A DNA stretch of 41,051 nucleotides. Origin: Armatimonadia bacterium. Lineage in GTDB: Bacteria > Armatimonadota > Zipacnadia > Zipacnadales > JABUFB01. A program made the position numbers and the translations under genes. The DNA lies in the NCBI GenBank assembly GCA_039679385.1, contig JBDKVB010000164.1, positions 1-41,051 of the forward strand, in the 5' to 3' direction. The notes below the pieces were generated by a model. The model saw only the letters and a program-made list of their open reading frames with translations, was not told the origin of the DNA and made no database searches. Below are positions 8,304 to 18,900 of the stretch, in pieces (positions within the stretch are counted from its first letter, which is position 1; each line of letters opens with the position of its first letter).

Positions 8304-11300
8304 CTACTCGGGCCGTCCGCCTCGCTGACCTCCCGGGGCAGCTTCGATCCGGAGCAGGCCGGCGTTCTCGAGCTTCCAGGTCGGGCCTTGCGTGCCGACC
8401 CAGTTGATCCACTCGCCCGGTTTGCTGCGATATACGCCCAGGTTGAAGGGCACCTCCGACTTCCCGGTGCCAAGGCCCAGCGCACTCAAGGGAATCGACC
8501 ACTGAGCGCGCCAGCCACCCTCGCCGACGGTTGCCCGGAAGGTCGACGCGGCTGCGAGAGCCTCGACCGCCGCCTTCGGAGCACCGGCCTCGGTACTGCC
8601 TTCGAGGGTCCCGTCGGCGAAGCCATGCAGGACCCAGGTGATCGGGCTGCCGTCGGTGGTCTTCCCGCCGAGACAGACCTCCGCACCGTCGCTTACCCGC
8701 CACTCAGCGCCTTTCGCGATGGCGTTCGTAGGTGTTGGGATGTCCAGGCGCACCAGCAGGTTGCGACTGTCCGTGGCAAGTCGCGCAGAGCAGGGCTTGC
8801 TGCCGAGGGGATTGCCGTCAGGGGTCTCCTGCAGGGAGATGGCAGCAGGCCAGTCGGCGTCAGCCACCGTGCCATCAGGCGCAGGAGCCGTCTTCAGCGG
8901 TGCAGCAACGGCCACAGCTTTTTCCCTTGGCGTCGCTGCGCTCTGGGGGGCACGGAATATCGCGCGACCGCCACGGGTGAGGTCCCAGGTGTCGCCGAGG
9001 CTTCCGGCCCACTGGAGGAACTGAGCATCCTCGCTGCGGTAGGCGGTGACGTTCAGGGGCAAGGTCGCTCGATCGGTCGGCTTGAACCGCAGCGCCGCCA
9101 GCGGGAGGCGCCACTCCGAGCGCCAGACAGTCTTGTCCACGGCGGCACCGTAGCCCACTGCCTTCGCGAAGGCATCGGCCTCCGCCTGCGAGGCACCACC
9201 CACCGGAAGACTGCTGAAGGTGCCGTTGGTGAAGCCCCGCAGAACATAGGTCACCGGGGTTCCGTCTTCGCGTGTGCCCTGGACAGCGATCTCGACACCC
9301 TCGTCCGTGCCCCAGGTAGTGCCGGTCCTGCGGTCCTCCGGGAACATGCTGACGACCACCACGCCCACATACAGGTTCGAGGCGTCGGCACAGAGCTTCG
9401 CGGTGACGGGCGCTCCACGGGCTTTGCGCTGGTCGGGAAGGTCACCGAGACTGATGCCGCCGGCGGGCCACTCGTCACCCTCCATCTTGCCGTCGAGAGT
9501 CGGAGGCGTGGCGAGGGTGACCACGTTGCCATAGACCGGATTCTCGCGTGGCGTCCTCGCCGGGACGGGCATCGCGTCACTGATGGCCGGAGTGGCCCTC
9601 TCGCCCTGGATCACCAGGTTACCCGACCACTCGGCGACCGCGTCCGGATCGCCCACGTTCAGCTTCCCGTTGAGCTGGAGGGTGTTGCCAAGACAGCGGA
9701 TGCCGGAGCTCCGTGCGAAGGATAGCTCCATGTCACCGTCGCAGAGAAACACGTTGTTCTGCACGGTGCAGTTGAGGGTCATATGGGTGAGAGTCGGCCG
9801 GGCGACGCCGATCGAGACATTCCCCTCGATCACGCAGTCGCGGCACTTCTCGTCGAGGTAGTAGGCCGAGACGCCGTAGCCCTCGCCCATCTTGACGACA
9901 TCCCGCACCATGTTGCGGCGGAGCACATTCCCTTTAGCCCCGCTGACGTAGATGGCAGCTCCGTCCTGAAGTTCCTGCATGCACCGGTACAGCAGGTTCT
10001 CCTCGATCACCGTTCCGTTGCCGCCGATAGCCATGCCCGAGTAGGGCGTGTCATGAATCTCGTTGCGACGGATCAGGTACTTCTCCGGGCCACCTCCGCC
10101 GGAGAGAGCAATGGCGCTGGGGTAGATCAGCCCGACGTGGTCGATATGGTTGCCCTCGATGGTGCCGTTTCCGCCACCGGAGCGCAGACCACCGGCGCCG
10201 AGGTCGTGGAGGTGACAGCCCTGGATCAGCAGACCCTTCGTGCCGTACTCACGGATTGCGTGCCCGGCCGTGTTGGTGATCTCCACGTCGACGACTTGGA
10301 GGTTCTGGCAGGAGGTTGCCTGCAGAGCGCCGCGGTAGTTCGAGGCGCCGAATCCACCTGCCGTGCAGGGCGTGGTTGTGGTCGAGAGAGTCAGCGACCG
10401 GACCGTGACATCCTTGACGGGACTGCTTGCCTTGCCCTGCAGGTCCAGGAGGGTCTCCACCGTCGGCGCAACGACCAGCGCGGTCTCCAGGTTCTCCTCC
10501 GGCAAGGGCCAGTAGACGATTCGGCCCGCGTCGCGGTCCAGGTACCACTGCCCGGGCTGGGTCATGCCTTCGCGCACGTTCCAGACCACGTAGGTCTTGA
10601 CGCCGAAGGCGCCTGGCGGATGTGCGGAGGGATTGGCGAAGGTGAGGGTGCGAGTGGTCGGGTCATGGCTTGCCAGCCCGATCATCGATTCGTCCCACAT
10701 GTGGTAGACGGTGACCTCAGCGTTGCGCAGACTCAGCCAGGGCCCGAGGTCGCCGACCTTGTACTGCATGGTCGTGAGTTCCTGCCGGGTCGGCTTGCGC
10801 TCCCAGCCACCACCGGCGCTGCTCATCCAGCGCACCGGGAAGCTGGTCTCGTGAGTGAAGCGGCCGGTCTGAGGAAGGCGTGCGCGAGGGCACAGCCTGT
10901 CGTTGACCACCAGGGCACGGAAGTCCCAGGTGCCCTCCTTGACCTGCGGCACGTCGGCTGCCCAGAAGTGGTCGCCGTCCTTGTGCCACCCGGTGATCTG
11001 GCGTCCGCCATAGATAGTCGTCTTGCCGGCGCCGGCCCCCTGGAGGGTGAGACCGGAGTCTTTGGCGTCCAGTACGATCGGCTTGTCGAGGTAGTAGCGT
11101 CCGGCGGCGATGAGAATCTGCCGGGGTTGCTCGGGGTGCTGACGACTCGCCGCAAGCGCAGCCCCGAGCGTGGCAAAGGGACCGTCGGTGCCGTCCTGGT
11201 TAGGCGCTGCCTGCTGCCCGGACCAGGTGTCCTTGCCCTCCGGAGAGACATACCAGGTCAGCGTCTGGGCGTTCGCGCACATGACGGATACCCCCAGGAT

Positions 11301-11336
11301 CAGTGTCCACAGACTCGGCTTGATGAGCGATACCAT
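8304..11336 (-). CDS. Secreted right-handed beta-helix protein with two C-terminal CBM9/DOMON-like domains
   Basis: The 1010-residue product has a Sec signal peptide (about 1-23, ending in CANAQ). Residues 25-590 show pectate-lyase-like parallel beta-helix features: an opening WYVSPEGKDTWSG (family signature for glycan-active beta-helices), then many short 'IEGNxI..' and 'IRRNEIHD' coils with Asn ladders. Two related beta-sandwich modules follow (about 610-800 and 815-1000). Each begins 'DG...DEW' or 'DG...ADW' and contains 'LYVGVVV' or 'LLVRLDI' strands, as in CBM9/DOMON-like domains of surface glycosidases. The start at 11336 has AGGAGGGG at a 9-base spacing and begins the signal peptide; the longer frame to 11606 is rejected. 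It is divergent from the lyase gene at 11579. A pectin-type or uronate-containing glycan is a plausible substrate, but catalytic residues cannot be assigned. Confidence 0.85.
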   Translation of the reverse strand: MVSLIKPSLWTLILGVSVMCANAQTLTWYVSPEGKDTWSGQQAAPNQDGTDGPFATLGAALAASRQHPEQPRQILIAAGRYYLDKPIVLDAKDSGLTLQGAGAGKTTIYGGRQITGWHKDGDHFWAADVPQVKEGTWDFRALVVNDRLCPRARLPQTGRFTHETSFPVRWMSSAGGGWERKPTRQELTTMQYKVGDLGPWLSLRNAEVTVYHMWDESMIGLASHDPTTRTLTFANPSAHPPGAFGVKTYVVWNVREGMTQPGQWYLDRDAGRIVYWPLPEENLETALVVAPTVETLLDLQGKASSPVKDVTVRSLTLSTTTTPCTAGGFGASNYRGALQATSCQNLQVVDVEITNTAGHAIREYGTKGLLIQGCHLHDLGAGGLRSGGGNGTIEGNHIDHVGLIYPSAIALSGGGGPEKYLIRRNEIHDTPYSGMAIGGNGTVIEENLLYRCMQELQDGAAIYVSGAKGNVLRRNMVRDVVKMGEGYGVSAYYLDEKCRDCVIEGNVSIGVARPTLTHMTLNCTVQNNVFLCDGDMELSFARSSGIRCLGNTLQLNGKLNVGDPDAVAEWSGNLVIQGERATPAISDAMPVPARTPRENPVYGNVVTLATPPTLDGKMEGDEWPAGGISLGDLPDQRKARGAPVTAKLCADASNLYVGVVVVSMFPEDRRTGTTWGTDEGVEIAVQGTREDGTPVTYVLRGFTNGTFSSLPVGGASQAEADAFAKAVGYGAAVDKTVWRSEWRLPLAALRFKPTDRATLPLNVTAYRSEDAQFLQWAGSLGDTWDLTRGGRAIFRAPQSAATPREKAVAVAAPLKTAPAPDGTVADADWPAAISLQETPDGNPLGSKPCSARLATDSRNLLVRLDIPTPTNAIAKGAEWRVSDGAEVCLGGKTTDGSPITWVLHGFADGTLEGSTEAGAPKAAVEALAAASTFRATVGEGGWRAQWSIPLSALGLGTGKSEVPFNLGVYRSKPGEWINWVGTQGPTWKLENAGLLRIEAAPGGQRGGRPE

Positions 11337-11578
11337 GCCAAGGGTCCCCTCCTGCAAGCTTGCGTGGGCGAAGGCAGTCTGTCGGTCGGCCTCAGTCGCC
11401 GCCTGAGAAGGGCATTCGCGCCTTGTGTCCCGACTCCTTCCACGCCCGGCGCGGTCAGAGGACCCGGGAAGGAGGCCGGCCAGCGTCGGCGAAGGAAGGA
11501 CTTCGTGACGCACAGGCCACCGGCGGGGAGACGAGGCCCCACGAAGCCTGGTAGCCCACAGAAGGGGGCACTGCCACG

Positions 11579-14500
11579 ATGGCCTTCCTCCGCCCCATGC
11601 TCGCATCCCTTTGGGTAGCCCTCTGGGTGCTCAGTGGTTTCCCCGCTGCACAGGCTCAGCCTGCGGACGATATCAAGCCCGTCGCGGCCTGGACCTTCAA
11701 CCAACCCACACTCGGCCTTGCGCGGGACGTTGCTTCGCAGACTCACCACGCACATCTTCTATCGACGCCACGGTATGAGCCTTCGCCGGGCGGCAAGGCC
11801 CTGGTGTTCGCGGGTCCTGCCTCCCGGGTGGCAGTGGCCGACCATCCGACTCTCGTCATGACCGACAGCGTCACCGTGGACGTCTGGGTCAAGATCGATG
11901 ACCTCAACCTGCCGGAGCCGCAGACCCTGGTGGACAAGGGTGGAGAGCGTTACCGTCTGCAGGTCGAGCCCGGCGGCGGCGTCCTCTTCGGACTCAAGAA
12001 TGATACGGGACGTTTCGACCTGACCGGCGGCCGCATCGAGGCCGGGAAGTGGGTTCGCCTCACCGGTGTCTTTCAGCGACCGGCTGCCCGCCTCTACATC
12101 GATGGGGTGCTGGTGAAGCAGGGGACCTGGGATCAGCAGATCGGCCCCGGCGCTGACCTCAACCTCGGCTCGAAGGGCGGCGTGACCTACTTCACCCACG
12201 GCCAGATTGATGAGGTGCGCCTCTACCGCGAAGCCCGGGAGCCTCGGGCCGACGACAAGCCGGTCACGGGCACCGGCGGTGCACAGGCAGGTGAGGCCAG
12301 GATGACGGTGACCCAGGACCAGAAGGGCCTTCTGAGCATCGACACCGGGGCAGCGACCTTCACCGTGACGGCAGAGGGCATCGTATCGGGCATCTTCATC
12401 GGCGGCAAACGCGTAGTGGAGGGCAACACCGAGCCGCTGCTGGCGGCTCAACTGCTGGAGACGAAGGGGTGGTCGGGCTGGAGCGATCTGGCCCCCGGCA
12501 AGACCATCGAGGGCATCTACCGACCGGGCCAGTTGACCCGCAAGGAGCAGGAGGGACGCCTGGAGCTGACCGCGGACGGTCGACTGGACTTCGGCGACGG
12601 CGACGCGATCCTCACCCGGATGGTGCTGAGCTTCCAGGCCGGGAGTCCCTTCCTGTCGGCGACGGTGAGCCTCGAACCTCAGGGGGCCTTCCGGGATCGA
12701 TTCCTGCGCTCGGTCGCGGTGCAGATGCCGCTGGCGCTGGACAAGCGCAAGCGGATTGTCCAGGGCGGCGACCGCGGAGTGCGCTGGAACACTCGGCACT
12801 GGTACCAGTTCATCGTCGACCCCACGGGCAAGCTGATGGAGGAGCCCGACCACAACCTCTGGCGCAACTTCGTCATCGATCAGGTCACTGACCATGACTA
12901 CCACCTCTGGCGCTCCGAGAGCGACTTCACCTCGCCCCTGTCGATGCAGAGGGGGCTTGCTGCGCCGGGGTGGATCGCCGCCTATGACCAGCGTGCCGGA
13001 CTCCTGGTGGGCTACCGTGACTTCGCCTTCAGGGCACCAAAGACGCTGTGGGTGGAAGCCGACGGTCCCGGCAAGGCCACGGTGTTCCTATGGAGTCCGA
13101 CTCGTCCGGCCTTGTCGCCTGCCTCGCCCGAGGCGGCTGCTGTGTTCGGCAAGCCCCACATCATCGACTTCGAGCCCTTCGGCGACGACTTTCGCTTCAG
13201 CCAGCCCGACCTGCTCCTGCGCGAGCAATGGGGAAGGGAGGGCCTCGCGAGTGATGAGCCACCGCGAAACGAGATCCCGGCTGACGGAGTGCCGCAGTGG
13301 TCCGAGCCTGCGGCAGATGACCGGGCGCCTCTGGTGTCCGGCGGAGTGCCCTTCCCGCGAGGCGTGTTGACCGATCCGGGCAACGTACGGCTCATGAAGG
13401 GTGAGGCCCTTGTACCGCTTCAGACCAGGGCGCTGGCCTACTGGCCCGACAAGTCGATCAAGTGGCTCCTGCTCACCTTCCCGCCGGACGGTGGGCAAGT
13501 CTCGGACTCCTCGCCCGGCGACAAGTCGCTGAGCTTCGAGCTGACGCGGCGCTCCGGACCGGCGGATTCCTACCGGCTCGAGTACGGGGGAGAGGCGAGA
13601 CCGGGTCGGGCTGAGCGGACACTCACAGCCGAGAAGTCGGGCGGCCTTGTGCGCCTCGACACCGGTCCACTCTCGGTCGAGCTCAGCACCGGCGAGGAGT
13701 GGCTCCGGAGCGTGAAGCTCGCCGGTCGTGAGATGCTGGCCGCAGGTGCCAAAAGCTACGTGGACTTCCTGCGTCCCGATAAGCCTGTGTCTTGCGGCAG
13801 GACGCACACCACCGGCCAGGTTGATCCCGGCACCTTCCTGCCGGAGAGCCTTGAACTGGAGGAAGCTGGTCCGCTGCGCGCCGTGGTGAGACTCGAGGGC
13901 ATGACGAACTCCGTAGAGCCGCAGCGGCTGATCCTCCGACTGGAAGCCTACGCCGGGCGCAGTTGTCTGCGAGTGTTCCAGACGGTCGAGTTCCTGCACA
14001 AGGACCCCCGGGTCGCCTTCGTCCGCCGCATGGGAATCGACGTGCCCCTCGTAGGATCTGCCGAGGCGACCGTCTTTGCCGGCGGTCAGGAGGGACCCGT
14101 GGAGCTCGGTCGCGGGACTCCTGCAGGCCTGCGTCAGCACAGCCACCTGGGCTATCGCGCCTGGCGGCAAGACACCGGGCAGCGCTTCACCCAGACCGTG
14201 GAAAGCAAGGCTCGCAGTCGTGGCTGGGTCGATGTGTCGGGGCCTGAGGGCGGGCTGGCCGTCTGCCTCCGCGAGATGTGGCAGCAGTTCCCCAATGAGA
14301 TCTCGGCCAACCTCCCGGCGGGCACCGTGACCCTGGGCTTCTGGCCCGAGAGTATTGCGCCGATGGACGTGCGGCGCTACTCGAACTACCCGCACCGGTC
14401 GCAGGGCGAGTCCGCCTCATCCCCGAGTTCCTGGGTGACCGACAACTGGTACCCCCAGGACTGCTTTGTGGGCGTCTCGAAGACGCACGAGGCGCTGCTG

Positions 14501-15907
14501 TACTTCCATGGCCCCGCTGAGAGTCCAACACAGGTCGGTGCTGTCATGGCCGACTTCCAGCGTCCGCCTCTCGTTTACGCGGGCAGGAAGTGGTACCACG
14601 ACACCGGCGTCGTCCAGCCCGAGTTCGCGATGGCCGAAGAGCCCTCACTCGCGCGTTGTGATGCCAACCTGTATCACTTCGCCAAGTTTTGGCTCCAGCA
14701 CCAGAAGCTCTGGGGCTGGTACGGACTGTGGGACTATGGCGACGTGGGCCACTACTTCAAGGGCGGCTATGGGAGCCTGTTCCCGCCCGACGTCCTACGC
14801 ACCCTTCTGGCTGGCGGAGAGGCAGCCAAGAGCATCGACCTGACTCGTGCGCGGTTCCTCGATTACGCTCCGAACCAGGACTGGGCCTTCGATAACGGTC
14901 GCTGGGGCTGGAGCAACACCGAGGGCCTGACGAACCTGTTCCTGCAGACCGAGTACCTGCGCACCGGCGATCGCGATATCTTCTTCTTCCTCGAGGCCAT
15001 GGCCCGGCACTTCCGGGACGTCGACATGCGCCACGACGGCAAATGGTTCGGCTATGGCACCCGCCACGGGGTGCAGCACTGGAGCGACGGCAACCACGAG
15101 GAGCGCCAGACGACCCACTCCGAGTTCCGCTACCACAGCTACCTCACCGGCGACCTGCGCAGCCGCGACTTCGCCCGCCAGCTTTACGAGCGCGTCTACA
15201 GCCGCCGGGATGTCACCATACACGCCGCCCACTCGGGGCGCATCCAGGGCCTCCTGACGCAGTGGGAGATGACGGGAAGCGACGAGGTGGCCGATATCCT
15301 CGCTCGCTACATGCCCACCTTCCACGTGCCGCAGGGGCTTGTTGAGTCTCCTCGCGTCAAGTTCCCCGAGGTCCTGCGTCTTGCTGCCGACGCCAACATC
15401 AATGAGGGCAACATGTTCTTCTGGACCTTCGGCGGCGGCCACGGGATGATCGAATACTACGAGCTGACCAAGAACGAGGACGTGCGGCAAGCGCTGATCA
15501 AGACCGCTGATGATGCTCTCGCAAGTGGCCGTATCGGGCTTCGTCTCAAGGCGGTGGCCTTCGCGGCCAGACACGCAGACAACCCCGAGCCATACCTGAA
15601 GGCAATCCGCGAGTGGGCTGCAGGCGATGGCCGTCGCTACCTGCTGCAGATCGTTCCGCACAACCCGGAGTTCTACGCCGGTCCACAGGGGCTGCTGCGG
15701 GGCTCCACGGCGGGTGCGCTGTTCACGATGAACGACCTGCCCTACGTGATCGGCCTGCTGAGCGAGGACCCGCCGATGGATGACGAGCTGCGGCGGATCG
15801 ACGCAAGTGGCGGACCCTTCTACCGCGAGCCTGTGCTCAGTTGGCAGTCGGAGTACGACCTGCCGGAGTTCGCCGAGTACCTGCGCATCAAGCACCCCCA
15901 ACCCTAA
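11579..15907 (+). CDS. Secreted LamG plus PL26/YetA-like (exo-rhamnogalacturonan lyase-type) protein
   Basis: The product has 1442 residues. A signal peptide (about 1-26) precedes a LamG/concanavalin-type domain (about 35-220, including VTVDVWVKI, WVRLTGVF and GQIDEVRLY). Residues 235-580 form an unassigned beta-rich region. From about 585 the sequence resembles PcRGLX/YetA-like lyases: the RIFT barrel opens with GGVPFPRGVLTDPGNVRL, a beta sandwich follows to about 950, and an alpha/alpha toroid runs to about 1430. The toroid has the conserved GTRHGVQHWSDGNHEERQ segment. PcRGLX (PL26) removes rhamnogalacturonan units from chain ends. The family link is from motif memory and is moderately certain; activity is an inference. 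The giant protein at 15929 follows after 21 bases, so the two are co-transcribed. AAGGGGG lies about 10 bases before the ATG. Confidence 0.8.
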   Translation: MAFLRPMLASLWVALWVLSGFPAAQAQPADDIKPVAAWTFNQPTLGLARDVASQTHHAHLLSTPRYEPSPGGKALVFAGPASRVAVADHPTLVMTDSVTVDVWVKIDDLNLPEPQTLVDKGGERYRLQVEPGGGVLFGLKNDTGRFDLTGGRIEAGKWVRLTGVFQRPAARLYIDGVLVKQGTWDQQIGPGADLNLGSKGGVTYFTHGQIDEVRLYREAREPRADDKPVTGTGGAQAGEARMTVTQDQKGLLSIDTGAATFTVTAEGIVSGIFIGGKRVVEGNTEPLLAAQLLETKGWSGWSDLAPGKTIEGIYRPGQLTRKEQEGRLELTADGRLDFGDGDAILTRMVLSFQAGSPFLSATVSLEPQGAFRDRFLRSVAVQMPLALDKRKRIVQGGDRGVRWNTRHWYQFIVDPTGKLMEEPDHNLWRNFVIDQVTDHDYHLWRSESDFTSPLSMQRGLAAPGWIAAYDQRAGLLVGYRDFAFRAPKTLWVEADGPGKATVFLWSPTRPALSPASPEAAAVFGKPHIIDFEPFGDDFRFSQPDLLLREQWGREGLASDEPPRNEIPADGVPQWSEPAADDRAPLVSGGVPFPRGVLTDPGNVRLMKGEALVPLQTRALAYWPDKSIKWLLLTFPPDGGQVSDSSPGDKSLSFELTRRSGPADSYRLEYGGEARPGRAERTLTAEKSGGLVRLDTGPLSVELSTGEEWLRSVKLAGREMLAAGAKSYVDFLRPDKPVSCGRTHTTGQVDPGTFLPESLELEEAGPLRAVVRLEGMTNSVEPQRLILRLEAYAGRSCLRVFQTVEFLHKDPRVAFVRRMGIDVPLVGSAEATVFAGGQEGPVELGRGTPAGLRQHSHLGYRAWRQDTGQRFTQTVESKARSRGWVDVSGPEGGLAVCLREMWQQFPNEISANLPAGTVTLGFWPESIAPMDVRRYSNYPHRSQGESASSPSSWVTDNWYPQDCFVGVSKTHEALLYFHGPAESPTQVGAVMADFQRPPLVYAGRKWYHDTGVVQPEFAMAEEPSLARCDANLYHFAKFWLQHQKLWGWYGLWDYGDVGHYFKGGYGSLFPPDVLRTLLAGGEAAKSIDLTRARFLDYAPNQDWAFDNGRWGWSNTEGLTNLFLQTEYLRTGDRDIFFFLEAMARHFRDVDMRHDGKWFGYGTRHGVQHWSDGNHEERQTTHSEFRYHSYLTGDLRSRDFARQLYERVYSRRDVTIHAAHSGRIQGLLTQWEMTGSDEVADILARYMPTFHVPQGLVESPRVKFPEVLRLAADANINEGNMFFWTFGGGHGMIEYYELTKNEDVRQALIKTADDALASGRIGLRLKAVAFAARHADNPEPYLKAIREWAAGDGRRYLLQIVPHNPEFYAGPQGLLRGSTAGALFTMNDLPYVIGLLSEDPPMDDELRRIDASGGPFYREPVLSWQSEYDLPEFAEYLRIKHPQP

Positions 15908-15928
15908 GGGTGCATGGAGGCGATGACG

Positions 15929-18900
15929 ATGAGCGGCCCGGTCCTATCTGTGGCGACAGTCGCGCTGGTTCTGTGCTCCCTGCCTGTTGCGGCGCAGGAG
16001 CCCTGGGTTTGTCCGGAGTGCCGCTACCGCACTCAGATCACCGCGCCCACGGTGTCGCGGGAGGCAGAGTCCAGGCAGGTCGAATGCGCCCTTGACCTGC
16101 CGCAACTGTTGCAGCAGGCCGGGGTTGAGGGCAAGTTCGACCCGGCGTCCCTCCGCCTGGTCGAGGGTGGCAAGCAGGTGCCCTTCGTCTACCGCACCGA
16201 GTACAACCCTCGCCTGCGTCACGACGAAGCGTACCTGGCCTGGACGTCCCGCTCACGTCCTGGGGAGACCTCGACCTGCGATGTCTACTGGGACACGGAG
16301 GAGGCGGGCGTGAAGGCTCTTACCTTCGCCCCGGCCGCCTTGCCCGTCGAGAACCTGCTGCGGAACCCCGGCTTCGAGCAAGCCGAGGGAAACCGGCCCG
16401 TCGGCTGGGAGGTCAGCTCACCGGCCCTGGTCAGCCTGGGCTCCTGGGCGAAGGGCACCGGGCAGCGCTCGCTCCGGATCGCAGTGGACGACACCACGCC
16501 CGCCGAGGCCGACCGGACCCTATACCTCTCGCAGACGGTCGACGTGGCACGCTTCGCGGGTCAGGAGTTTCTCTTCGAGTGTGACCTCCTGGCAGAGCGG
16601 GCGGCCTACGGATGCCCGGTCAGTGTGCGGATCGAGCAGTACCGCGCCGACGGCTCGCGACTCGGGTGGTTCGCGATTCAGCCCAGGTGGCTCACCGTCG
16701 AGCTTGCGCAGGGCCAACTGGTGCAGCTCTCTGAGCGCGGCACCCTCAGCCCGCAGACAGCGACGATCAAGGTGAGCATCGCTCTGCGTTGCTACGTGAA
16801 CGATGCCGACACCGGCCGTCGCGTTGAGGGACCGGAGTCACACTTCACGGTCCGGCTCGATCGCCTCGTTCTGCGTCCTGGTCAGCGCTGGCCCTGGCCT
16901 GGCCTGAGTCACGCCGGGTTCGTTGCGGGAGCACTTCCTTCCGCTCCGGTCAACCACGCCTTCGAGTTTCGCGGGAAGCGTCGGCTGGCTTTCAACGGGG
17001 GTTCTGAGGGCACTCGCACGAACAACCTCGAGGGTGACGCCTCCACCGTCCACTGGGGACTGGAACGCGGCACCCTTGAGCTCTGGTGTCGGCCGAACTG
17101 GGACGCTGAGGATGGCGTCGAGCGAACGCTCTTCTATGGACTCGCCTACAACCATCGCCTGCAGTCACAACTGCGCAAGCGTGGCAGTGACGGCCGGAAT
17201 GCCCTGGAGTTTGCGATCGTCGATTCGGGCGGGACCCGTCGCAGTGTGAGCGCACAGGCCGAATTCCGGGCAGGAGTCTGGAGCCACCTCGCAGCGACCT
17301 GGGACTTCCCGCGGGCACAACTCGAGCTCTTCGTCAACGGACGGCTGATCGCCTCAACGGGACCGGGCGACACGCCCTGGCCTTGCAGCCGCGAGCATAC
17401 CGTGGAGGGCATGGCTCCCGGAATCGGCATCTCAGAGACCGACACGCGCAGTCTGCCGATGCAGGCCTTCCTCGGCGGCGACCGCAACTGGGACGAGCCT
17501 GGATCGGCACAGGCTGCCATCGATGAGTTCCGCATCTCCGATAGCGTGCGCTACCAGGGAGACTTCACACCGCCACGGGAGGAGTTCGCGCTCGATGGAG
17601 CTACCCGTGCGCTGTTCCACTTCGAGGACGATGGCCAGGGCGTGCATGCTGCCGACGATGGCATCGTGGGTGGCTACCTGGGTTGCGATGTGGACCCCCA
17701 ACTTGAGCAGGCACCGCTTGAGGTGCGCAAGGGCGACACGATCACCGAGCAGAAGGTGACGGTCAGGCCGCATGCCTCCGAGGCGCTGTTCCAGTCCAAC
17801 CGTGCCGAGAACCGCATGAAGGTCACTCGGCCGGTTGAGCAACTCCCCGATCCGCGCTTCATCGACTTCCGCACCCGCAGCGTCGAGCGTGTGGTGAAAG
17901 GCAACGGCGAGGAGTTCCAGCTGAGCGTCGGCGGCGACTACCAGCCCTTGATGCGTGCGATCACCTTTGAGCACGCCGCGGCGGAACAGTCCAGGGCAAC
18001 ACTCCTGCCTCGCTGGCGGGCCAACGACAACGTGGTCCCCTTCAGCTTCCAGAGCCTTGCCCAGACGCTTGCGCCGGGGGCCAAGGACGATGCGGAGAAG
18101 GCCTTCGAGGTCTTCCGCTACGCGCTGCAGAGCACCAACTACTACGATGCCGGCTACTGCGAGACGCTCCCCACACGGCATCGCGAGCGGGTGTCCTACA
18201 CCCTCCTCAAGCACCTGAACATCTATCCCTTCGACCAGTGTGGGCCGCTCAACTTCACGATGCGCAAGCTCCTTCTGGCCGCGGGCATCTCCTCCAACGA
18301 CGCGCCCGGCACCCATCACCAGTTCGAGCAGGCCTTCTACGACGGCAGCCTGCGCCTGCTTGACCTTTCGCCACGCATGTACTGGCTGAACTGGGACAAC
18401 AGGGCCCGACTGAGCCTGAGGGGACTCGAGGAGAACCCGTACCTTAAGGTCAGGCAGGGGGGAGATGCGAACGCGTGGCTCCCGGGACGGCGCAGTCAGG
18501 CCTCCTTCGGCACCGCAGAACGGCCCCACAACATGGACTTCAACCTGCGACCGGGGGAGCGTGCCAGTGTGTCTTGGCACAACGAAGGCCGCTGGTTCGA
18601 GTTGACCGAGAAGCGTGAGCCGATCCGCCTGGAGAAGATCCCGCCCTACTTCGGCAACGGGGCACTCCTCTGCGATCTGACTGCCGACGGTGGCGCCTGC
18701 GAGCGCACCAACCTCTCCGCTGCAACGACCCCGGAAGGACCTGCCCTTTCTCTTGCCCGAACCGACGCGCCCGGCGTCCTCCTCTACAGGGCGCAGTGCC
18801 CCTACATCCTCTCAGACGGCAAGCTCACGGGCGAATACTCGGCGGCGACGGCAGGGGACATCACGGTCTCCCTCTCTTTCGATGAGGGCAGGTCCTATCA

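Noticed and set aside
9783-11618. Long plus-strand frame of 611 codons opposite the beta-helix gene
   Set aside because: It is antisense to a gene with clear signal peptide and beta-helix motifs; the frame is open because of high G+C third-position bias, and its composition (Arg/Gly/Val/His-rich) is not protein-like.
13088-14395. Long minus-strand frame opposite the PL26-like gene
   Set aside because: Mirror of a real coding frame; no ribosome site and no recognisable domain.
17432-18580. Long minus-strand frame opposite the giant secreted protein
   Set aside because: Same reason: antisense shadow in G+C-rich DNA.
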